Shown: one piece after another, positions 44,523-57,378 of the stretch | Position numbering within the stretch: position 1 is the stretch's first letter | How the letters are laid out: every line of letters starts with the position of its first letter | Source of the DNA: Straminergon stramineum | Lineage: Eukaryota > Streptophyta > Bryopsida > Hypnales > Calliergonaceae | Assembly: GCA_963920665.1 (NCBI GenBank) | Contig: OY987271.1 | Span: 312,501-376,500 of the forward strand | Length of the DNA stretch: 64,000 nucleotides | Direction of reading: 5' to 3' | Notes under the pieces: model-generated | What the model was told of the DNA's origin: nothing | What the model saw: the letters and a program-made list of their open reading frames with translations, nothing else | Databases searched by the model: none | Made by a program: the position numbers and the translations under genes

Positions 44523-46531
44523 AGCAATAGTTCAATGACTTGCATGCAATGTTCTTGTGGGGTGTGAATGTGTAGAGGGTCTATGAGGATTTTTTAGGGT
44601 TTTAGGGCAAGCGCGGAAGCGCTGCCCAAATTGGGGGTAAAATTAGGGTTAGGATATGGATTAGGAAATTGAAGGAAGAAACTAATTGGCCTAAAAAGAA
44701 TGGGTGAATATGTTAGGGAAAGGATTTATGGAATTAGGGAAGTCTTGGGCATCAATTTAGGAAGTTAGTTAGGAATTGGAGTGGTTGTGGTGTGCTGGAA
44801 TTTAATTTCACAACACCAAATTGACCCATTTGGTGCCCAAAGGGCTAATTTTAGGCAAAATTAGGCCTAATAGGTTGCCCTAACCTCCCAAAGTAGGTAT
44901 TAGGGTCATTGGAGGATTTTAGGGTGCATATTAGGATGGTGTAAGGGTGTTGCCCTCATTCCACTTAGAATAGTTTAATATTAAAAAATTGATAAAAAAG
45001 CATTTAGGAGTCCATTGCTTGGAAGGCAATCTAGGTAGGTGTCCCATACACTCCCTGCCGGCCAACTCTAGGAGGTTTCTTCACCTTGTGGTGGAAAAGC
45101 CTCATATTGATTGCAATGTATTGATTTGCCCTGTACAACCACACTATTGTCACTACTTGGTAACTCACACTATAATCACAAAGATTTCCTAACAACACCA
45201 TTGCTTATAATTGTTGTACATTGATTATCCCAATGGATTTTAATGCACTTTTGTAGTCGGGTTTCAACCTTGTCTCTCATTGTCATTTTGTAGTCTTATT
45301 TTAGTCAGGACAAGATGATAGGTGGACATGTCAAACTTCAGTACATATGCCATAATCGTCCTAAAGTTCCCGAATGGTATAAGCCAATCATCTTACATTC
45401 ATTTTGAAGTTGCTCTACAATGAAGTTCAATTATAATATATGATTGCGGACCACAGATTTTCGATTAGGCCTCTACATTGGAATTCCATCTTGCCACATC
45501 AAAATGTCAACTACATTAGGAACGGAATGCAACAGATGAAACTTGTCTGATAGTCAATCTTCATCCAGCAATTCCTAAAATAACTCTAAAATGACTCAAA
45601 CACTATGGAGAAAGCAAGCTTGGTGCAATTAGAGAGCCGCAATCATTCTTTAGTCATGGTGGACAAGAAATAATTCTTTTGCAATTGCATATTGTCCATT
45701 TTTTTGTAGTGTGAAGGACTCACTTATAGCCATATCAAGTAAAGGCTACCCCACTGAATTGTTACACTAAAAGTAAAGGTATGACAACCTGTATTCCCGC
45801 GCGAGCTAATTCCAAAACATACCAAAAATTGAAGAGCATTATAGTCTATTGCAGGCAATCAACCATAAGGAGTGTAGTCCTATACTAACAAAGTAATCCC
45901 AATGGTACCTTTGAGTGTGGTTTGATCCACATGTAGGTTTGAAAGCAGGTGTCTTCCAAAGTGCACCAAAACAACATTGAATTCGCTTTGTACACTTTAG
46001 ACATGGTTCCTTCCATTGCAATGTTGGGGTCTATAGTGTTATTCTTAATAACATCCCCCGTTTAGGTATGGAAACACCTAATTGCAAGTTTGGCCATAGT
46101 AGCTACACTTTGTGTACCCACATGTTAGACATGGAGACCTTGATCAACGATTAGTTGGCATGTGGGGCCATGGAGTATCTTCTTCTTTATCCATGTCAAT
46201 TTCCTAGCCACACCAAATGAATTTTGTATGAGATCATCACACAATTTGACCTTGAATTGGAGATGAGTAATTAACTTCTTTTGATGTCGGCAATTGTGCT
46301 AGAAACTTAGGTAAATTACATACATATTGACCACCATTGTATCCAATAAAAGTCCAATGAAATCCAAGTAAAAAAATCAATGCCATCACTTATGCCACCT
46401 AGTTTGGTTAGAGTACAATGCTTTGAGTTAGTTTGCTACATCCACCTCTTTTATGTGGGTGGTATACTACAAGTGCATTAGAGAGGTTTGGATTGAGACC
46501 CTTTTTGCCCCATTCCTATGAGGAATTGTAG
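44523..46531. other. Gap with retroelement-like and repeat sequence
   Basis: 44560-44960 has many TTAGG/TTAGGG words and an inverted word pair GTGGTGTGCTGGAATT/AATTTCACAACACC (about 44789-44820). 45490-45765 is the second copy of the repeat at 42650-42930. No gene is supported. Confidence 0.4.
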
Positions 46532-46959
46532 ATGCACTAGTAGAAAACAAGGTCAAATGTAACTAGTGAAAAAATGAATGGTCACTAAGAAGCGACTTTA
46601 CAATGACTTCCAATCATTAAAATGGCACCAAAGTTGACTTGTTGTGAGTTGGAGTCATTTTGTCGTAACTTACACAAATAGGGGATGATACCTTGATGAG
46701 ACTATGGACAAAAATTACTATCATTTATGGTTCAGTTTGGGTTCTACGGTCTTGTTGTTCATGTGGATTGTAGAGTCATACTTAAGTTGTACTGTCATAA
46801 ACTGAGTGCAATAAGTGACTACAATAGAACAAGGGAATGATTGACAATGGGGCACTTGGGAATTAAATTTATTAATTTTTACTTAGTCTACAAAATTTGC
46901 TAATAATTTGCACTTACCAAGAAATGGTCTAAAACACCTAATTCTATAGCACCAACTAG

Positions 46960-47045
46960 ATGGAAGACTTAGATGGATGGCTTAAATGGACAGCTTAGAT
47001 GGACAATTCAGATGGATGGATAAAATAGACAAATCAGATGATTTC
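46960..47045 (+). repeat. Tandem array of TTAGATGGA-type units
   Basis: Five or six imperfect copies of (G/A)CTTAGATGGA(T/C)(G/A) with a period of 17-18 bases, inside the CACTA element. Confidence 0.65.
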
Positions 47046-47939
47046 TTTTATAAGCAACTCAAATAGATGAATGAAATTGCTTCTTAGCAATGAATGAACA
47101 GCTTAAACTGTACCTCAACAACAAATGAATGGCTTAGATTGTATCTTGATAGCAAATGGATGACCCAGATTTTTGGTTAGCTGCTACATTTTTGGTCAAT
47201 TGCCACATTGTAGATCATCTATCTTTCTACTTTTGTGCTAGCTGATATGTGGTAGGTAGGTTGTAATTGCATCTCATTTATTAGTCATTGTGTAGTCGTT
47301 ATTTAGTCATAGTATGCATTGTAATGTGGCAATCATAGATTGTACCTATAGCTGTTGAAGATGAATAATGGACATTTTGTCTCCCTTGTTTGTAGCTTAG
47401 GTTTAGGTTAGCTACCACCTCTTTAGTGCATCTTCTTCTTCTTCCCTTTTGCAATGAACATCTTCTCATTTTTTCCTCTTGTTTTTTCTCCAATTTTCCT
47501 AAGTAAAGTTTTAGTTTACAATCTTCTTTTTGATGAATTCTTTTGTTAGTAGTGATGTTTTGTTGTTGATGTAAATTGTTGTATCATTGTTATGTTGCTA
47601 CAATATGGTTTTGTTGTGTTGTTATTTAGTTCTATTGTTGTTTTGTTTAGTTTTAGTTTTGTAGTTTTGTTGATTTGTTGATTTGTGTTTTTGTTGTGTT
47701 TTTGTGTTGTTATTTTGCAGTTTTTCTATTTAGTTGATTTGTTGATTTGTGGTTTTGTTTTATTGTTGTTTACTTAGTTGTTGTTTTTCCTTTTTGTAGG
47801 AAAATTGTTCTGCAATTTTGCTAATTTGAGTTTTCATTGTTGGTTGTTTCAATTGGTAGTTGGTTGCAATTTTGAATGGAGAAAGAAGCAAAAGAAGATT
47901 ATGGTGTGGAAAAAAAAAATTCAAGGCAAAGTATGATCT

Positions 47940-48130
47940 AGTATATATAGTTATAATACAATCATACTATACTTCTAGTACAATCCTAGTTTAGTCCTAG
48001 TGCAATCATATATAATTTAATCCTAGTGCAGTCATATATATAATTGAATCCTAGTGCAATCATATATAGTTTAATCCTACTACAATCATATATGTTTTAA
48101 TCATAGTGAAATTATAGAAACAAAATGAAA
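47940..48130 (+). repeat. Tandem array of about 28-bp units
   Basis: Units with TTTAATCCTAGTGCAATCAT plus ATATA recur about six times inside the CACTA element. The words also mark its right subterminal zone. Confidence 0.75.
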
Positions 48131-48822
48131 TTATAGTGCAATTATAAAAATGTAGCCATGTAATAAATGTAAAAAATGATTCATTAACAAGTGTTCTAAA
48201 ATCCTCTTACTTCTTGTTTCTTTGTTTGCAGTTACAAAATAACTAATGAATGATCACAATAATAATCATTCTACTCAACTACAATGTAGCTAATATATAA
48301 ATGACTAAACAATGGTTGCTATATTATTAACAATGACTATCATATGACTACTATATGACTGAAACAAAATTCTAATTTATACATGCGATAATTGTTGTGT
48401 TAGAAAATGACTTCAAAATGATTGCCCCCAACTCAAAAATGACTAAAGTATGACAATTGTAGCAAAAATCATTACTACAAAATGACTAATAAGTCATCTA
48501 AAATCTTCCATGTCAATTGAATAGGGCTATTGACTTCTGCCATGTCATCCCAGATCCAGCCAACCCTAAACCTCCATGTGTACAAACCCTATTAGAAATG
48601 CTTGTCAAGTCATCTACCCTATATAATCACTTGAAAACGAACTTCCATATCAACATTGGAATGAAAATAAATAAATGACTGACTTGGCCAATATAACTTG
48701 TCCCAAATGACTCTAAGCCCTAAAATCAAGCTTTAGTCATTTTTTTTGTCATAAGTGTCCTAAATGACTAGTTATACAGTCATAAACACTAGTCATTGAT
48801 AGCTTGTTTTCTACTAGTGATA

Positions 48823-50306
48823 CCGGCACACATAGAAATTCAATAGGCAATACTTGAGTGGAAGTGAGGAGAACTAGACATTTGTCCTTCTACAAGACAC
48901 ACACAATGCCGTGAAATTCATGCATTTTCCATAGTAACATATTTTGAGGTGAATTTGCCCAATCAAAACACTTTCAATTCCAACAGCATATTCTTTTTTT
49001 CTTGGCCATTCAATAATCTCATCACCATGTTGTGTGCCATGTTTGCCCCTACATGTTACACTAGTAGTCTTTTTTCTACTCCTTCATGGTTGGCCCACAC
49101 AATAGAATTTAAAAATAGAAAACATGTTTAGATGTTGAATCCAAACCTTGATATACCATTTCTACAACTTTTTAAGCATATATAACCTAGCAAGACAATA
49201 GGAAACTTTGTATTGTATCATCCTTTCGTCAATTAGAAAACTATTTTTATTTTTAATTTGGTTGTGGCGACGACACATGGCACCCTAGTCTATTAATACC
49301 TTATATTCATTCATTTGTTTGTTTTGTTTGATGCACATAGATCTCAGAAATTGTAAGTCCCCCAATCTTGTTCATAGTACCATTGGAAAGCTCTCCGAGA
49401 AGAGGGGTGAATGGATTTTGTTTTATACTATTTAAACCTACAATGAAAAAATTATGGATTTTTGAATTATTCTAAAATTTTGAATTTGAATTATTTTAAA
49501 ATTTAAAATTTGGATTGAATTATCTTTTATTTTGGAATAACCATCACTTCCACATTTGCTATCCAATTGGTACAAAACAAAGCCTTAACACTCCTTTGTA
49601 TATAAAAGATATTGAATTTGAATGTTTTTATAAATTCAAAAATTATTTTTACTTTAATTTTGGCTAAAGCAAATACACAAGGTACACTAGTACTATTTAT
49701 TATTTGTTTGATGATTATATGAATTGTCTTGTTTTATTGAGATTTTTTGTAATTAATCTCTCATAGTGGAGTTGACCTTTTTGTCTTAAAAAGAATTGAT
49801 TGTCTTGTTTCCTTAAAATGTTTAGAAATGGATCTCTCATGGTTGGGTTGATTCCCTTATCTCAAAACAATTTAACTACGATGGACTTGTCTAATCAATA
49901 AACTTCATATGATTCATTTGGTCTTTTATTATTATTTGGGACTTAAATTTTTTCCATTTTAAAAAATCACTTCTTTACAAAATATGTTTAAAAATTCTGA
50001 AAATTTCACCATAATTGTATATTATAGTTTGAAACATCATGGTGTAAACCAAAGCTTTGTGTCATTCTATAATTTAGATCTAGAATAAGGAAGAACAAGT
50101 TGGGAAAATATACTAGAAAAGAATATTTTGTGGTCTATTTTTTTAGTATCTTCTTTTGTGAAGTAGTCAATAATACTTTGATGAAGGGATTATGACCTAA
50201 AACTAGTGGAGGAGATACATTCAAAGAATTCTCCAAATAAACTATGAATGAAAAAATTACTTTTCTTCATCTATTAGTACCCCTCTAAAATCATCCTAGT
50301 GCCATT
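48823..50306. other. AT-rich gap with a relative of the SEC24-upstream repeat
   Basis: 49375-49560 is related to the duplicated block at 3386-3650: CATTGGAAAGCTCTCCGAGA and GAGGGGTGAATGGATTTTGT followed by ATTATGGATTTTTGA. The remainder has no recognised feature. Confidence 0.45.
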
Positions 50307-50311
50307 GAGAG

Positions 50312-51626
50312 TATCAAGCCCCTATCTCCTTGGGGTGCTTGAAGTGCCTTAATGAGCAAGGGGGACGTTGGGGGTGACTTCCCAAACCTTGCAATAGGCT
50401 AAGAAGGGGGAAATGAGAGACTCCCGAGCAAATAGGGCGCAATAGCGCCTTGGTTATGAAGGGCATAGTGTCATGTCATACATTCTTGGAAAGATCTTTA
50501 GAATACGCTTCTAACCGTCGAAAGAACGCATGATTTGGACTAGTAGGCTAGAAGTTATGTCCATTCAAAGTTGGGGGTGTCCCGATGGCGCTGGGATACT
50601 CAAAGGCTAGGTGTGAGGGGTTCTTAAGGAATCACTCAACAAAGCTTGGCATGTAGAATATCATTGGAAAGCTACAAAGACAAGGAACCTAGAATGACAA
50701 GCATTACGAGGTTCTAAGCCATGAGCCAAAAGTTATGACCAAGGAAGGGCCATGGTGAAGGTGTGACACCACTCCCGGTGAACCCGAATCTTTGGAGAGT
50801 CATAACTTTATGAGAACTTGTCCAAATGGGACAAGTGAGTAGTCCATTGATATCTAAGCGTCTCATAGATATCTTAAATGGGCTCACATGTGGGATTTGA
50901 AGCCCTGACAACAAAGTTACGCTGTTTGGAAGTTCGGGACTCTAAACGGAGTGGGAATTTGGGGATTTCGGTTGCAAACAAGTGGTCTTCCAAAACCTAA
51001 GGGGTTTTGGAAAGTCCCTTTGATCCACAAGGGGGAGGGGCTATTGAAGACTACAGAGAGTAATATAGGAGGGGTTGGTCTCCCTCCTCACTCACTCCTA
51101 GAGCCTTGGTGAGTCCCAGTGACTCATGGGTGGTGATATTAACTTCACCACCAGCTTCAAGGCTCCTTGGGACACTTGTGTGTGTGTCCCGAGGCACCAA
51201 TTGGTTGGAGTCCCACTTCTTGTTAGGCCTTTGGTAATGTGTCCTGAGTTGTGAGTCCTGATTAGTGTTAATGTGAGAGTAGCAAATGCACAATGGGCCT
51301 AGTATGAAGTGGAGTGACAACCAAGGGCAGTTAGGACCGTGGTGAGTAGTGTCACCATGAGTCCTAACACAGTAAGATGGAAGTTCTACCCCATGTCATC
51401 AAGTGACATGCCAAGTGTCACGAGTAGAGTACATGCTAGAAGTCCCGAGCACTAGGACTTAGCAATGTGAGTTGGAAATGGGAACTAATGCTGTAAGTGC
51501 GTGGCATGTGTAGTGTTAGTTAGTTGGGCCTAAGTGATACCGGTATTCAAGCGTGGTGGGCCCTAAAAGCTGTGAAGGGCTCTTGAAGTCTGGTTGGAGC
51601 TGTAAAGTGTTACTAGGGCCGCGATA
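50312..51626 (-). mobile_element. Solo LTR (1315 bp), inverted, with GAGAG target duplication
   Basis: It is the reverse complement of the solo LTR at 30532-31829 over its whole length, with moderate divergence. Both ends have decayed from TG/CA to TA (TATCAAGCCC at the left, GGGCCGCGATA at the right). The flanks GAGAG (50307-50311) and GAGAG (51627-51631) are a perfect 5-bp duplication. It is probably older than the other copy, given the mutated ends. No internal domain is present. Confidence 0.86.
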
Positions 51627-51734
51627 GAGAGGGTATATAAATTGCCATTAAAGTTGTAGCAACAATATTTGGTATACTAATAGAAGATGTATCATTTCTT
51701 TAATATATAGTTGCAAAGTGGGAGTGTATAGAGA

Positions 51735-52515
51735 GAAAAACTTTTACATTTGAAAAAGTGATAATAGGCCTATCCTATTAGGGTTAATCTTGAAGCATCT
51801 AAGAAGCTGTTTTAGGCCCTTTGAATGATTTTAAGGAGGCCTCAAGGATAGAAGAAAGAAACTTTTTTTCATTGAATTGATTTGTGTGACTTGAACTGAA
51901 TTTCAATGAAAATTGTTATATATTCTCTTGCAATTGTTTTTTACTTCTCTATGTAAGAAAATTGGGAATGTTTAGATCGCCATGTACTATATTTTGGCAA
52001 TTTGTACTATTTAAGCTAGATTTGAACTTAAACCATAAAACAGATCTTTCTCGAATTTTGGATTGACCATGAAAATGAAACTTATCAAACCTAATTTCTA
52101 ATCAATTTAATTTTTTAGAAAAATGCCTAAATTTTAATATAGTTTATTGTAATTTGAACTATGAACCTATTATCATGGAATGTTGGTTTTGTAACTTTAG
52201 AATGACACAATAAGTGTTTTTCCTCTATGATATTTTACAATATAACATACACATGTGAAGAAATTCTCAGATTTTTTCAATATATGTCGTATTTGATAAG
52301 AATTTTTTTCAATTTATATTCAAAAATTCCCATTAATTTCAAGTTTTGCAAAAAAATGAAAAAAATAAATTATGACTAATAAGAGACATATAATTACATC
52401 TCCGAAAAATAAATACTCCGTACAAACGATTTATACTGGTAGTTGAAGAATTGCAGCATGTCGAGAGAGGATCTTCAAGGTTTGAAAAGTGGTCACAGGC
52501 CTACATTTTTTCAGG
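51735..52515 (+). repeat. Diverged dispersed repeat upstream of RPS6 (copy B)
   Basis: Collinear with 2664-3790 in front of SEC24 (see copy A). Its outer parts look alike: TTTGAAAAAGTGATAATAGG near 51747 and TTTGAAAAGTGGTCACAGG near 52478, suggesting a short terminal direct repeat of about 80 bases. It ends about 190 bases before the RPS6 ATG, so it may include or replace the distal promoter. Confidence 0.65.
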
Positions 52516-52705
52516 GTAGTGCTGGACCGCGCTTGGGAATCGAACGATGAGCGTTGAGAACTTCGGGAACGTCGGGGACGTAAGGCGCGCACAGAAACCC
52601 TAAGCTGAGCAGGACCGGGGTGTAAAGGCCACAAGCCCGTCTGTCTCTCCCCTTTCGCCTTGTGCTTGTTTGTGTTCCGCCTCCCCGCAGCCTAACGCCG
52701 GCGCC
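52516..52705 (+). promoter_or_regulatory. RPS6 core promoter and 5' leader with pyrimidine tract
   Basis: Sharp rise of G+C after the repeat. A telo-box lies at 52595-52603, and a long pyrimidine-rich tract follows (CTGTCTCTCCCCTTTCGCC, about 52640-52658), as usual around ribosomal-protein transcription starts. No TATA box is evident. The leader has no upstream ATG between the tract and the start codon. Confidence 0.6.
52595..52603 (+). promoter_or_regulatory. Telo-box AAACCCTAA
   Basis: Exact AAACCCTAA, 103 bases before the RPS6 start codon. Telo-boxes are common in plant ribosomal-protein promoters. The reverse form TTTAGGGTTT occurs in the first intron at about 52857-52866. Confidence 0.7.
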
Positions 52706-54234
52706 ATGAAGCTCAACATTGCAAACCCCACCACGGGGTGCCAGAAGAAGGTTGAGATCGATGACGATGCCAAGCTGTAAGTCGTCTTTCTCTTGTGTCC
52801 TGCGTTTCCGCTGGATTGCTACGCCTCCCTACTCCTGGTGTGTCGTGTTTTTTTGGGTTTAGGGTTTCGCGATTTTGCGCCTTCTTCTTGTTCGACGGTG
52901 TTCTGGACGGTTTCATATGTTCAGCGTATACGTGCTGGCACATGTCTTCCCAGCAGTGTGTGCTAGTGTTCTTGTTCTCCTCAACTGGTTTTGTATATTT
53001 ATACCTCTTCTGTGGTTCAGTCGTCAATTCTACGATAAGAGATTGGCTCAAGAAGTCAGCGGTGACCAGCTCGGAGATGAGTTCAAGGGATATGTCTTCA
53101 AGATCATGGGAGGCTGCGACAAACAGGGCTTTCCAATGAAACAGGGAGTCCTGACACAAGGACGTGTTCAACTCCTTATGCACCGAGGTAAGCTTCTGAC
53201 GTGAGGCTGATATCTGCGCTTTTCACTTCATGCTGTACTTCCACGATGCCCACGATCTGAAAACGAGTCCCTTGATTGCTTTCTGCTGAAAACTGAAACC
53301 CTCTGACGCCATACGTTATTTTGGCAGGTGTGTCATGTTTCAGAGGACACGGGAGGCGCAATGGAGAGCGCAGACGCAAGTCTGTCAGGGGTTGTATTGT
53401 TAGCCCCGACCTCTCTGTGCTTAACCTTGTTATTGTCAAGCAAGGTAAATTAGTTTTATTTCCCCTTTGACATCGAGTTGACTGTTTGCGTTCCGAATTT
53501 GCTGTGATGACGACGACAGAGGCATTCAATAACGTTTTATTTGAAGTTTTCGGTCTAGTATAGATAGAGATGTTCAGAGCACGGAACTTTTTGGTTTTCT
53601 GGTAAGTTCGTAGTATTCTTTCAGTTTTGCTATTTTGTCGGTTAAACTCGTGTATCTTATGGATAGCTTTTCTAATGAGGGGATACTTATCTGGACTTAT
53701 ATGGCTTCTCGTGTCTTTCAGGCGACAATGACCTACCTGGCCTCACGGACATTGAGAAACCAAGAATGAGGGGTCCCAAAAGGGCCACTAAAATTCGCAA
53801 GCTCTTCAACCTTACCAAGGAGGATGACGTAAGGAAGTACGTCAACACCTATCGCCGCAGCTTTGTGTCGGCTACAGGTACAATCTCTCTACTCCTGAGG
53901 ACTGTCAGAAGAAAACTTCCAGTAAATTGTGGCTGAAATCTTCCCTTGTAGATGAGAGTGTTATTTGTCTACCTGTGTGACTTACATCAGAGTGGTATCA
54001 GGCAAGAAGAGGAGCAAGGCACCCAAGATCCAGAGGCTTGTGACTCCCTTGACATTGCAGAGGAAGCGTCGCAGAGTGGCAATCAAGAAGCAGAGGGTTG
54101 CCAAGGCCAAGACCGAAGCAGCTGAGTACCAGAAGCTTTTGGCTCTTCGTATTAAGGAGCAACGTGATCATCGCAGTGAGAGTTTGGCGAAGAAACGCGC
54201 GTCTCGTGCCTCTATCGCTAAGCCCGAGGCCTAG
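52706..54234 (+). CDS. RPS6: 40S ribosomal protein S6 (eS6), five exons
   Basis: eS6 is a structural protein of the small ribosomal subunit and the target of S6 kinase downstream of TOR. Exons: 52706-52776, 53021-53187, 53328-53444, 53722-53877, 54002-54234, in total 744 bases (247 codons plus TAG), close to the usual 249-250. All introns are GT-AG with matching phases. Recognisable family stretches are [72 protein letters not shown] and [18 protein letters not shown]. The C-terminal tail has basic-flanked serines (RRSES-like [15 protein letters not shown]), the usual phosphorylation region. The exon 5 acceptor is GTATCAG at 54001; a nearer CATCAG at 53990 would break the frame. Confidence 0.96.
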
Positions 54235-54676
54235 GTTATGTCTATCAGCTATAGCCACAATCTGACTGGCAGAGTCTCGCCAATTTATAAGATTCTCCTT
54301 TTTTGAGTACCGGCCAGCAGAGCTGAATGTTTTTGAATGGGGATTTTGCTTATGCAATATAAATTCTTATGTTAACTACGTTTTGTAGCTTCTGCAACGG
54401 AGCTCGTGGATACAAATGCTTGCTTATTGGTTGTGTTCATAGAGTGACAACTCCTACGACTGATGAATGTTGGGGTATCATTTTTTTCGACAGCAAGTGG
54501 TTAAAGTATCAAGTAAGAAAACTTTAAAATAAATTTCAAGTACCCCTTTGTTCCATCCTGAAGTAAGTGACAATTTTCTAGGAAGGCGAGTGACCTTTTC
54601 AGTACCGACGTATGTCCTGCTGTATCACAGTACCCCGTAGGAAAAGCAACCGTCTGATGGGAGTCATGGTTGAAAC
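54235..54676. other. RPS6 3' UTR and short intergenic stretch
   Basis: The 3' UTR follows the stop. A T-rich then ATATAAATTCTTATG stretch near 54355-54372 may be the poly(A) region; the end is not determined. A T-run at about 54481. Confidence 0.4.
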
Positions 54677-54680
54677 TTAA

Positions 54681-55317
54681 CCCCTAAATGCCCAAGGCCT
54701 ATTTGGAGCTCCTTGAAATTTGCTCTAAATTGAATAAAAAGTCATCATTTTCATAAGTTGTACCAATTTCTTTTGAATTGTAACCGTACAAAGTTAAACT
54801 AGACATGTTAGAGATCACATAGGAAAAGAAATCATAATAATATCACTTAGAGATCGAAAGATTATAATGTTTGATCATGAAGGTGTAAAAACTGTGAAAA
54901 TTATTCAATTCACCTTTTGCATGTCAACTCTAAAAAGTTGGTCACCAAAAAAATATGAGGTTATAGGGCCTAGCATGCACAACCCCATTCAATTTACGTT
55001 TTTTCAAAATCTATTCTACAATTTTTTTGAATGAATTTCTAATGAGATTTTGCCTTCAAGATCTAGTGTATTTGAGGCTCATTTTCAAGAGCCCTCAACA
55101 CTACGAGAAGGCAAGATTGCAATGGGCATCCTTGCACTAAATCTTCAATAGAAAAATCATAATCCTTTATTTTTCAGATCAACTTTTTGATCCTAAAACT
55201 AGACTTAAAAAAGAATTCTCCAAAAATATAAACTAATAATAATAGCAATTTGGTTGGATTTTACTTAACTTCAAAGTTTTCAAAACACCAAAATCTGGTG
55301 CCTTGGGCATTTAGGGG
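54681..55317. mobile_element. TTAA-flanked MITE (piggyBac-like), 637 bp
   Basis: Perfect 18-bp terminal inverted repeat CCCCTAAATGCCCAAGGC at 54681-54698 and 55300-55317, flanked by TTAA at 54677-54680 and 55318-55321. A TTAA duplication with CCC ends is the mark of piggyBac. It has no coding frame. The perfect ends suggest recent or constrained insertion. A related end (ACATTTAGGGGTTAT) stands alone at about 55628. Confidence 0.85.
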
Positions 55318-55702
55318 TTAAAACGATTATTTTTTATTGATGTCCTCGAGTAATGGTACATTCCCATCTGGTGTTTGGTAGAATTGGGTGTCAAAAGATA
55401 ATAATTTGACTTTCAACCCTGAAGCGCTCCGACGTCCAAATTCTGGATGATGAACGAAAGGCTTGAAGGCACTTTTTAGTCCAACTAACTTCTTATTCAT
55501 CCAATGTAATATTTGAATCTAGAAAAGACAACCTTCCTTAATGACCAAATTCATGAAATTTCAGTAAATGATAGTTCTGTACAAAGATATAAGCAAAAAT
55601 GTGTAAAAATTCATAAAAGGATTGAGACATTTAGGGGTTATATCGCTAGAACATGTCTTGCCAGAAAAGAGGTTTGAGTAATAGCAGTAAGGATTTTTGA
55701 TA

Positions 55703-56098
55703 AGGTAGCCGACCCATTCTCGAACCCTCCCCCCCCCCCATTTTCATAGTATAGGTTGATATTTTTCCAATCAGTCATGGTTTTGAGTGATTTCTGCTCA
55801 CAATTAACACTTACTATCTGGAGCAACATAAATGTTCGAGAGGTATACATTGAAAGCATAGAATGATCATTGTATGTACATAGAATGCCATTATTATCAT
55901 TCTCATCAAATTTGTAGCAAGCCTATGATTGGAAATAGAATGACCTATATAGCAAGAATGGGTTTTACAGAATCTTCATGAAAAAAATTCATAGCAATTT
56001 CATTTTTTATGAAAAAAAATTTTAATTTTTCAAATCCTTCTAAAATCTATTTTAGCTATGCTAAATTCCTTAAGTGGTTGGAAATGGGTCGGCTACCT
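55703..56098 (+). mobile_element. TA-type MITE, family A, copy 2
   Basis: The ends AGGTAGCCGACCCATT (left) and the same word reversed at the right, then diverging, are flanked by TA (55701-55702 and 56099-56100). The interior is the reverse complement of 14612-15141. A C-run of about 12 lies at 55728-55739. Confidence 0.8.
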
Positions 56099-56100
56099 TA

Positions 56101-57370
56101 ATGTGCATTCACACCTAATATTCATTATGAATGATACTATGTTCTTTGCAATGTCTATTCACAACTTTGCCACTATCCTATACACAAGCAAATCTAGCTA
56201 GCTCCAAGATTCATACTTTGAGCATAAATCTCTTTATTTCTGTAACAAACAAAGGTTGCTTTTGAACAATCAATCTCACTCTAGAGATCTACACCAATTA
56301 CAATGTGAGGACGCTTTAGAGGTTCGTGTCATGTTCCTTGGGAGATTTGATGAGCACTTAGAAGGAGAGGTACTAGTGTTTTCAAAGTGACGAGGTGTGA
56401 TCGGTGGTCTCTAAGTATGTGCAAGTCACCAAAGGCTACGACATTGTTATGAAGAACGCTCATGTATAATTTCATATTTAAGTTTCTTGAAATACATTCA
56501 TGCTACATAGTTTGCGTTCGGTCTGTTCTTATTCAACATCCTTTGTTCTTGGCATTGGAACCTTGTTGGAAAAGTGTTCAAATTGATGCGAGCTAGAACG
56601 CGAAAAAGTTCTTGAGTCCATTCTCCCTAACAAAGGCACTTTGTTAGCACATGCCTTTGAAGAAAAAAAGCTATGGCAACAAGAGTTTACAAAATTTGAT
56701 CTGCCAAAGTAAATAGCAAGGTCACACGGCATGAGCTATGCAAATTAGCATCAACAACACATTTCGATTACTATCGAAGTATTGGTTGTCAACGAGAATT
56801 TTCTTGCTCATGAACGTCAAGTCGACGACTGCTAGTGGTATAACTCTGGTGGCCAAAAGTTAATTGTCCGGTTTGAGGCCCATTAAGTAAGAGCAATTAT
56901 AAACGACTGAAATCAAACATTGTTACTTTAATTCTGCTACGAGTCACTCCACTTTTAAAAAAAGCATCAACCTCGGCTACATTAAGAACCGCTCTTTTTG
57001 TGTGTCGATAGACATCCAGGTAGGATCAATATTCCCAAAAGAGTGCAAGTGTGAATGCCCTCTACCTTCCCATTCTATCAACGCCCACTAAACCAACCCA
57101 TAATGCTAGGTGGGATCATACCTTTATACTATAACTATGAGGTGGATTAGTTAATAATGGTGGGAGCATTCTTAGTGAAGCAGGGTTAAGCACGTAATAT
57201 ATTGTGCATTCACACTAGATATGTAAGTATTAGTGGTGGGATTTGAAGTGATAACTCAAATCAACAAGAATCACAAACCTTAATGTACTAACTCTATGCA
57301 ATATGAACCTAAGCCTTGAAAATGTCGCTATAAGTGAGTGTTGTTTGCTGTAAATTAGAATGTTACTATG
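56101..57370. other. Gap, no gene supported
   Basis: Mixed-composition DNA; open frames are short (at most 90 codons) without recognisable motifs on either strand. Confidence 0.4.
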
Positions 57371-57378
57371 AAAATGAG

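Larger units (their letters stand above)
46535..48819. mobile_element. Non-autonomous CACTA (En/Spm-type) transposon, 2285 bp
   Basis: Perfect 17-bp terminal inverted repeat CACTAGTAGAAAACAAG at 46535-46551 and 48803-48819. Subterminal (A/G)ACTAGT and ATGACTA words repeat near both ends. The flanks ATG (46532-46534) and ATA (48820-48822) are an imperfect 3-bp duplication. There is no transposase frame. The interior consists of tandem arrays (46960-47045, 47940-48130) and T/G-rich sequence, so it depends on an autonomous relative elsewhere. Confidence 0.85.

Noticed and set aside
48820..48822. A clean 3-bp duplication for the CACTA element
   Set aside because: The flanks are ATG and ATA; only two of three agree, so it is recorded as imperfect.
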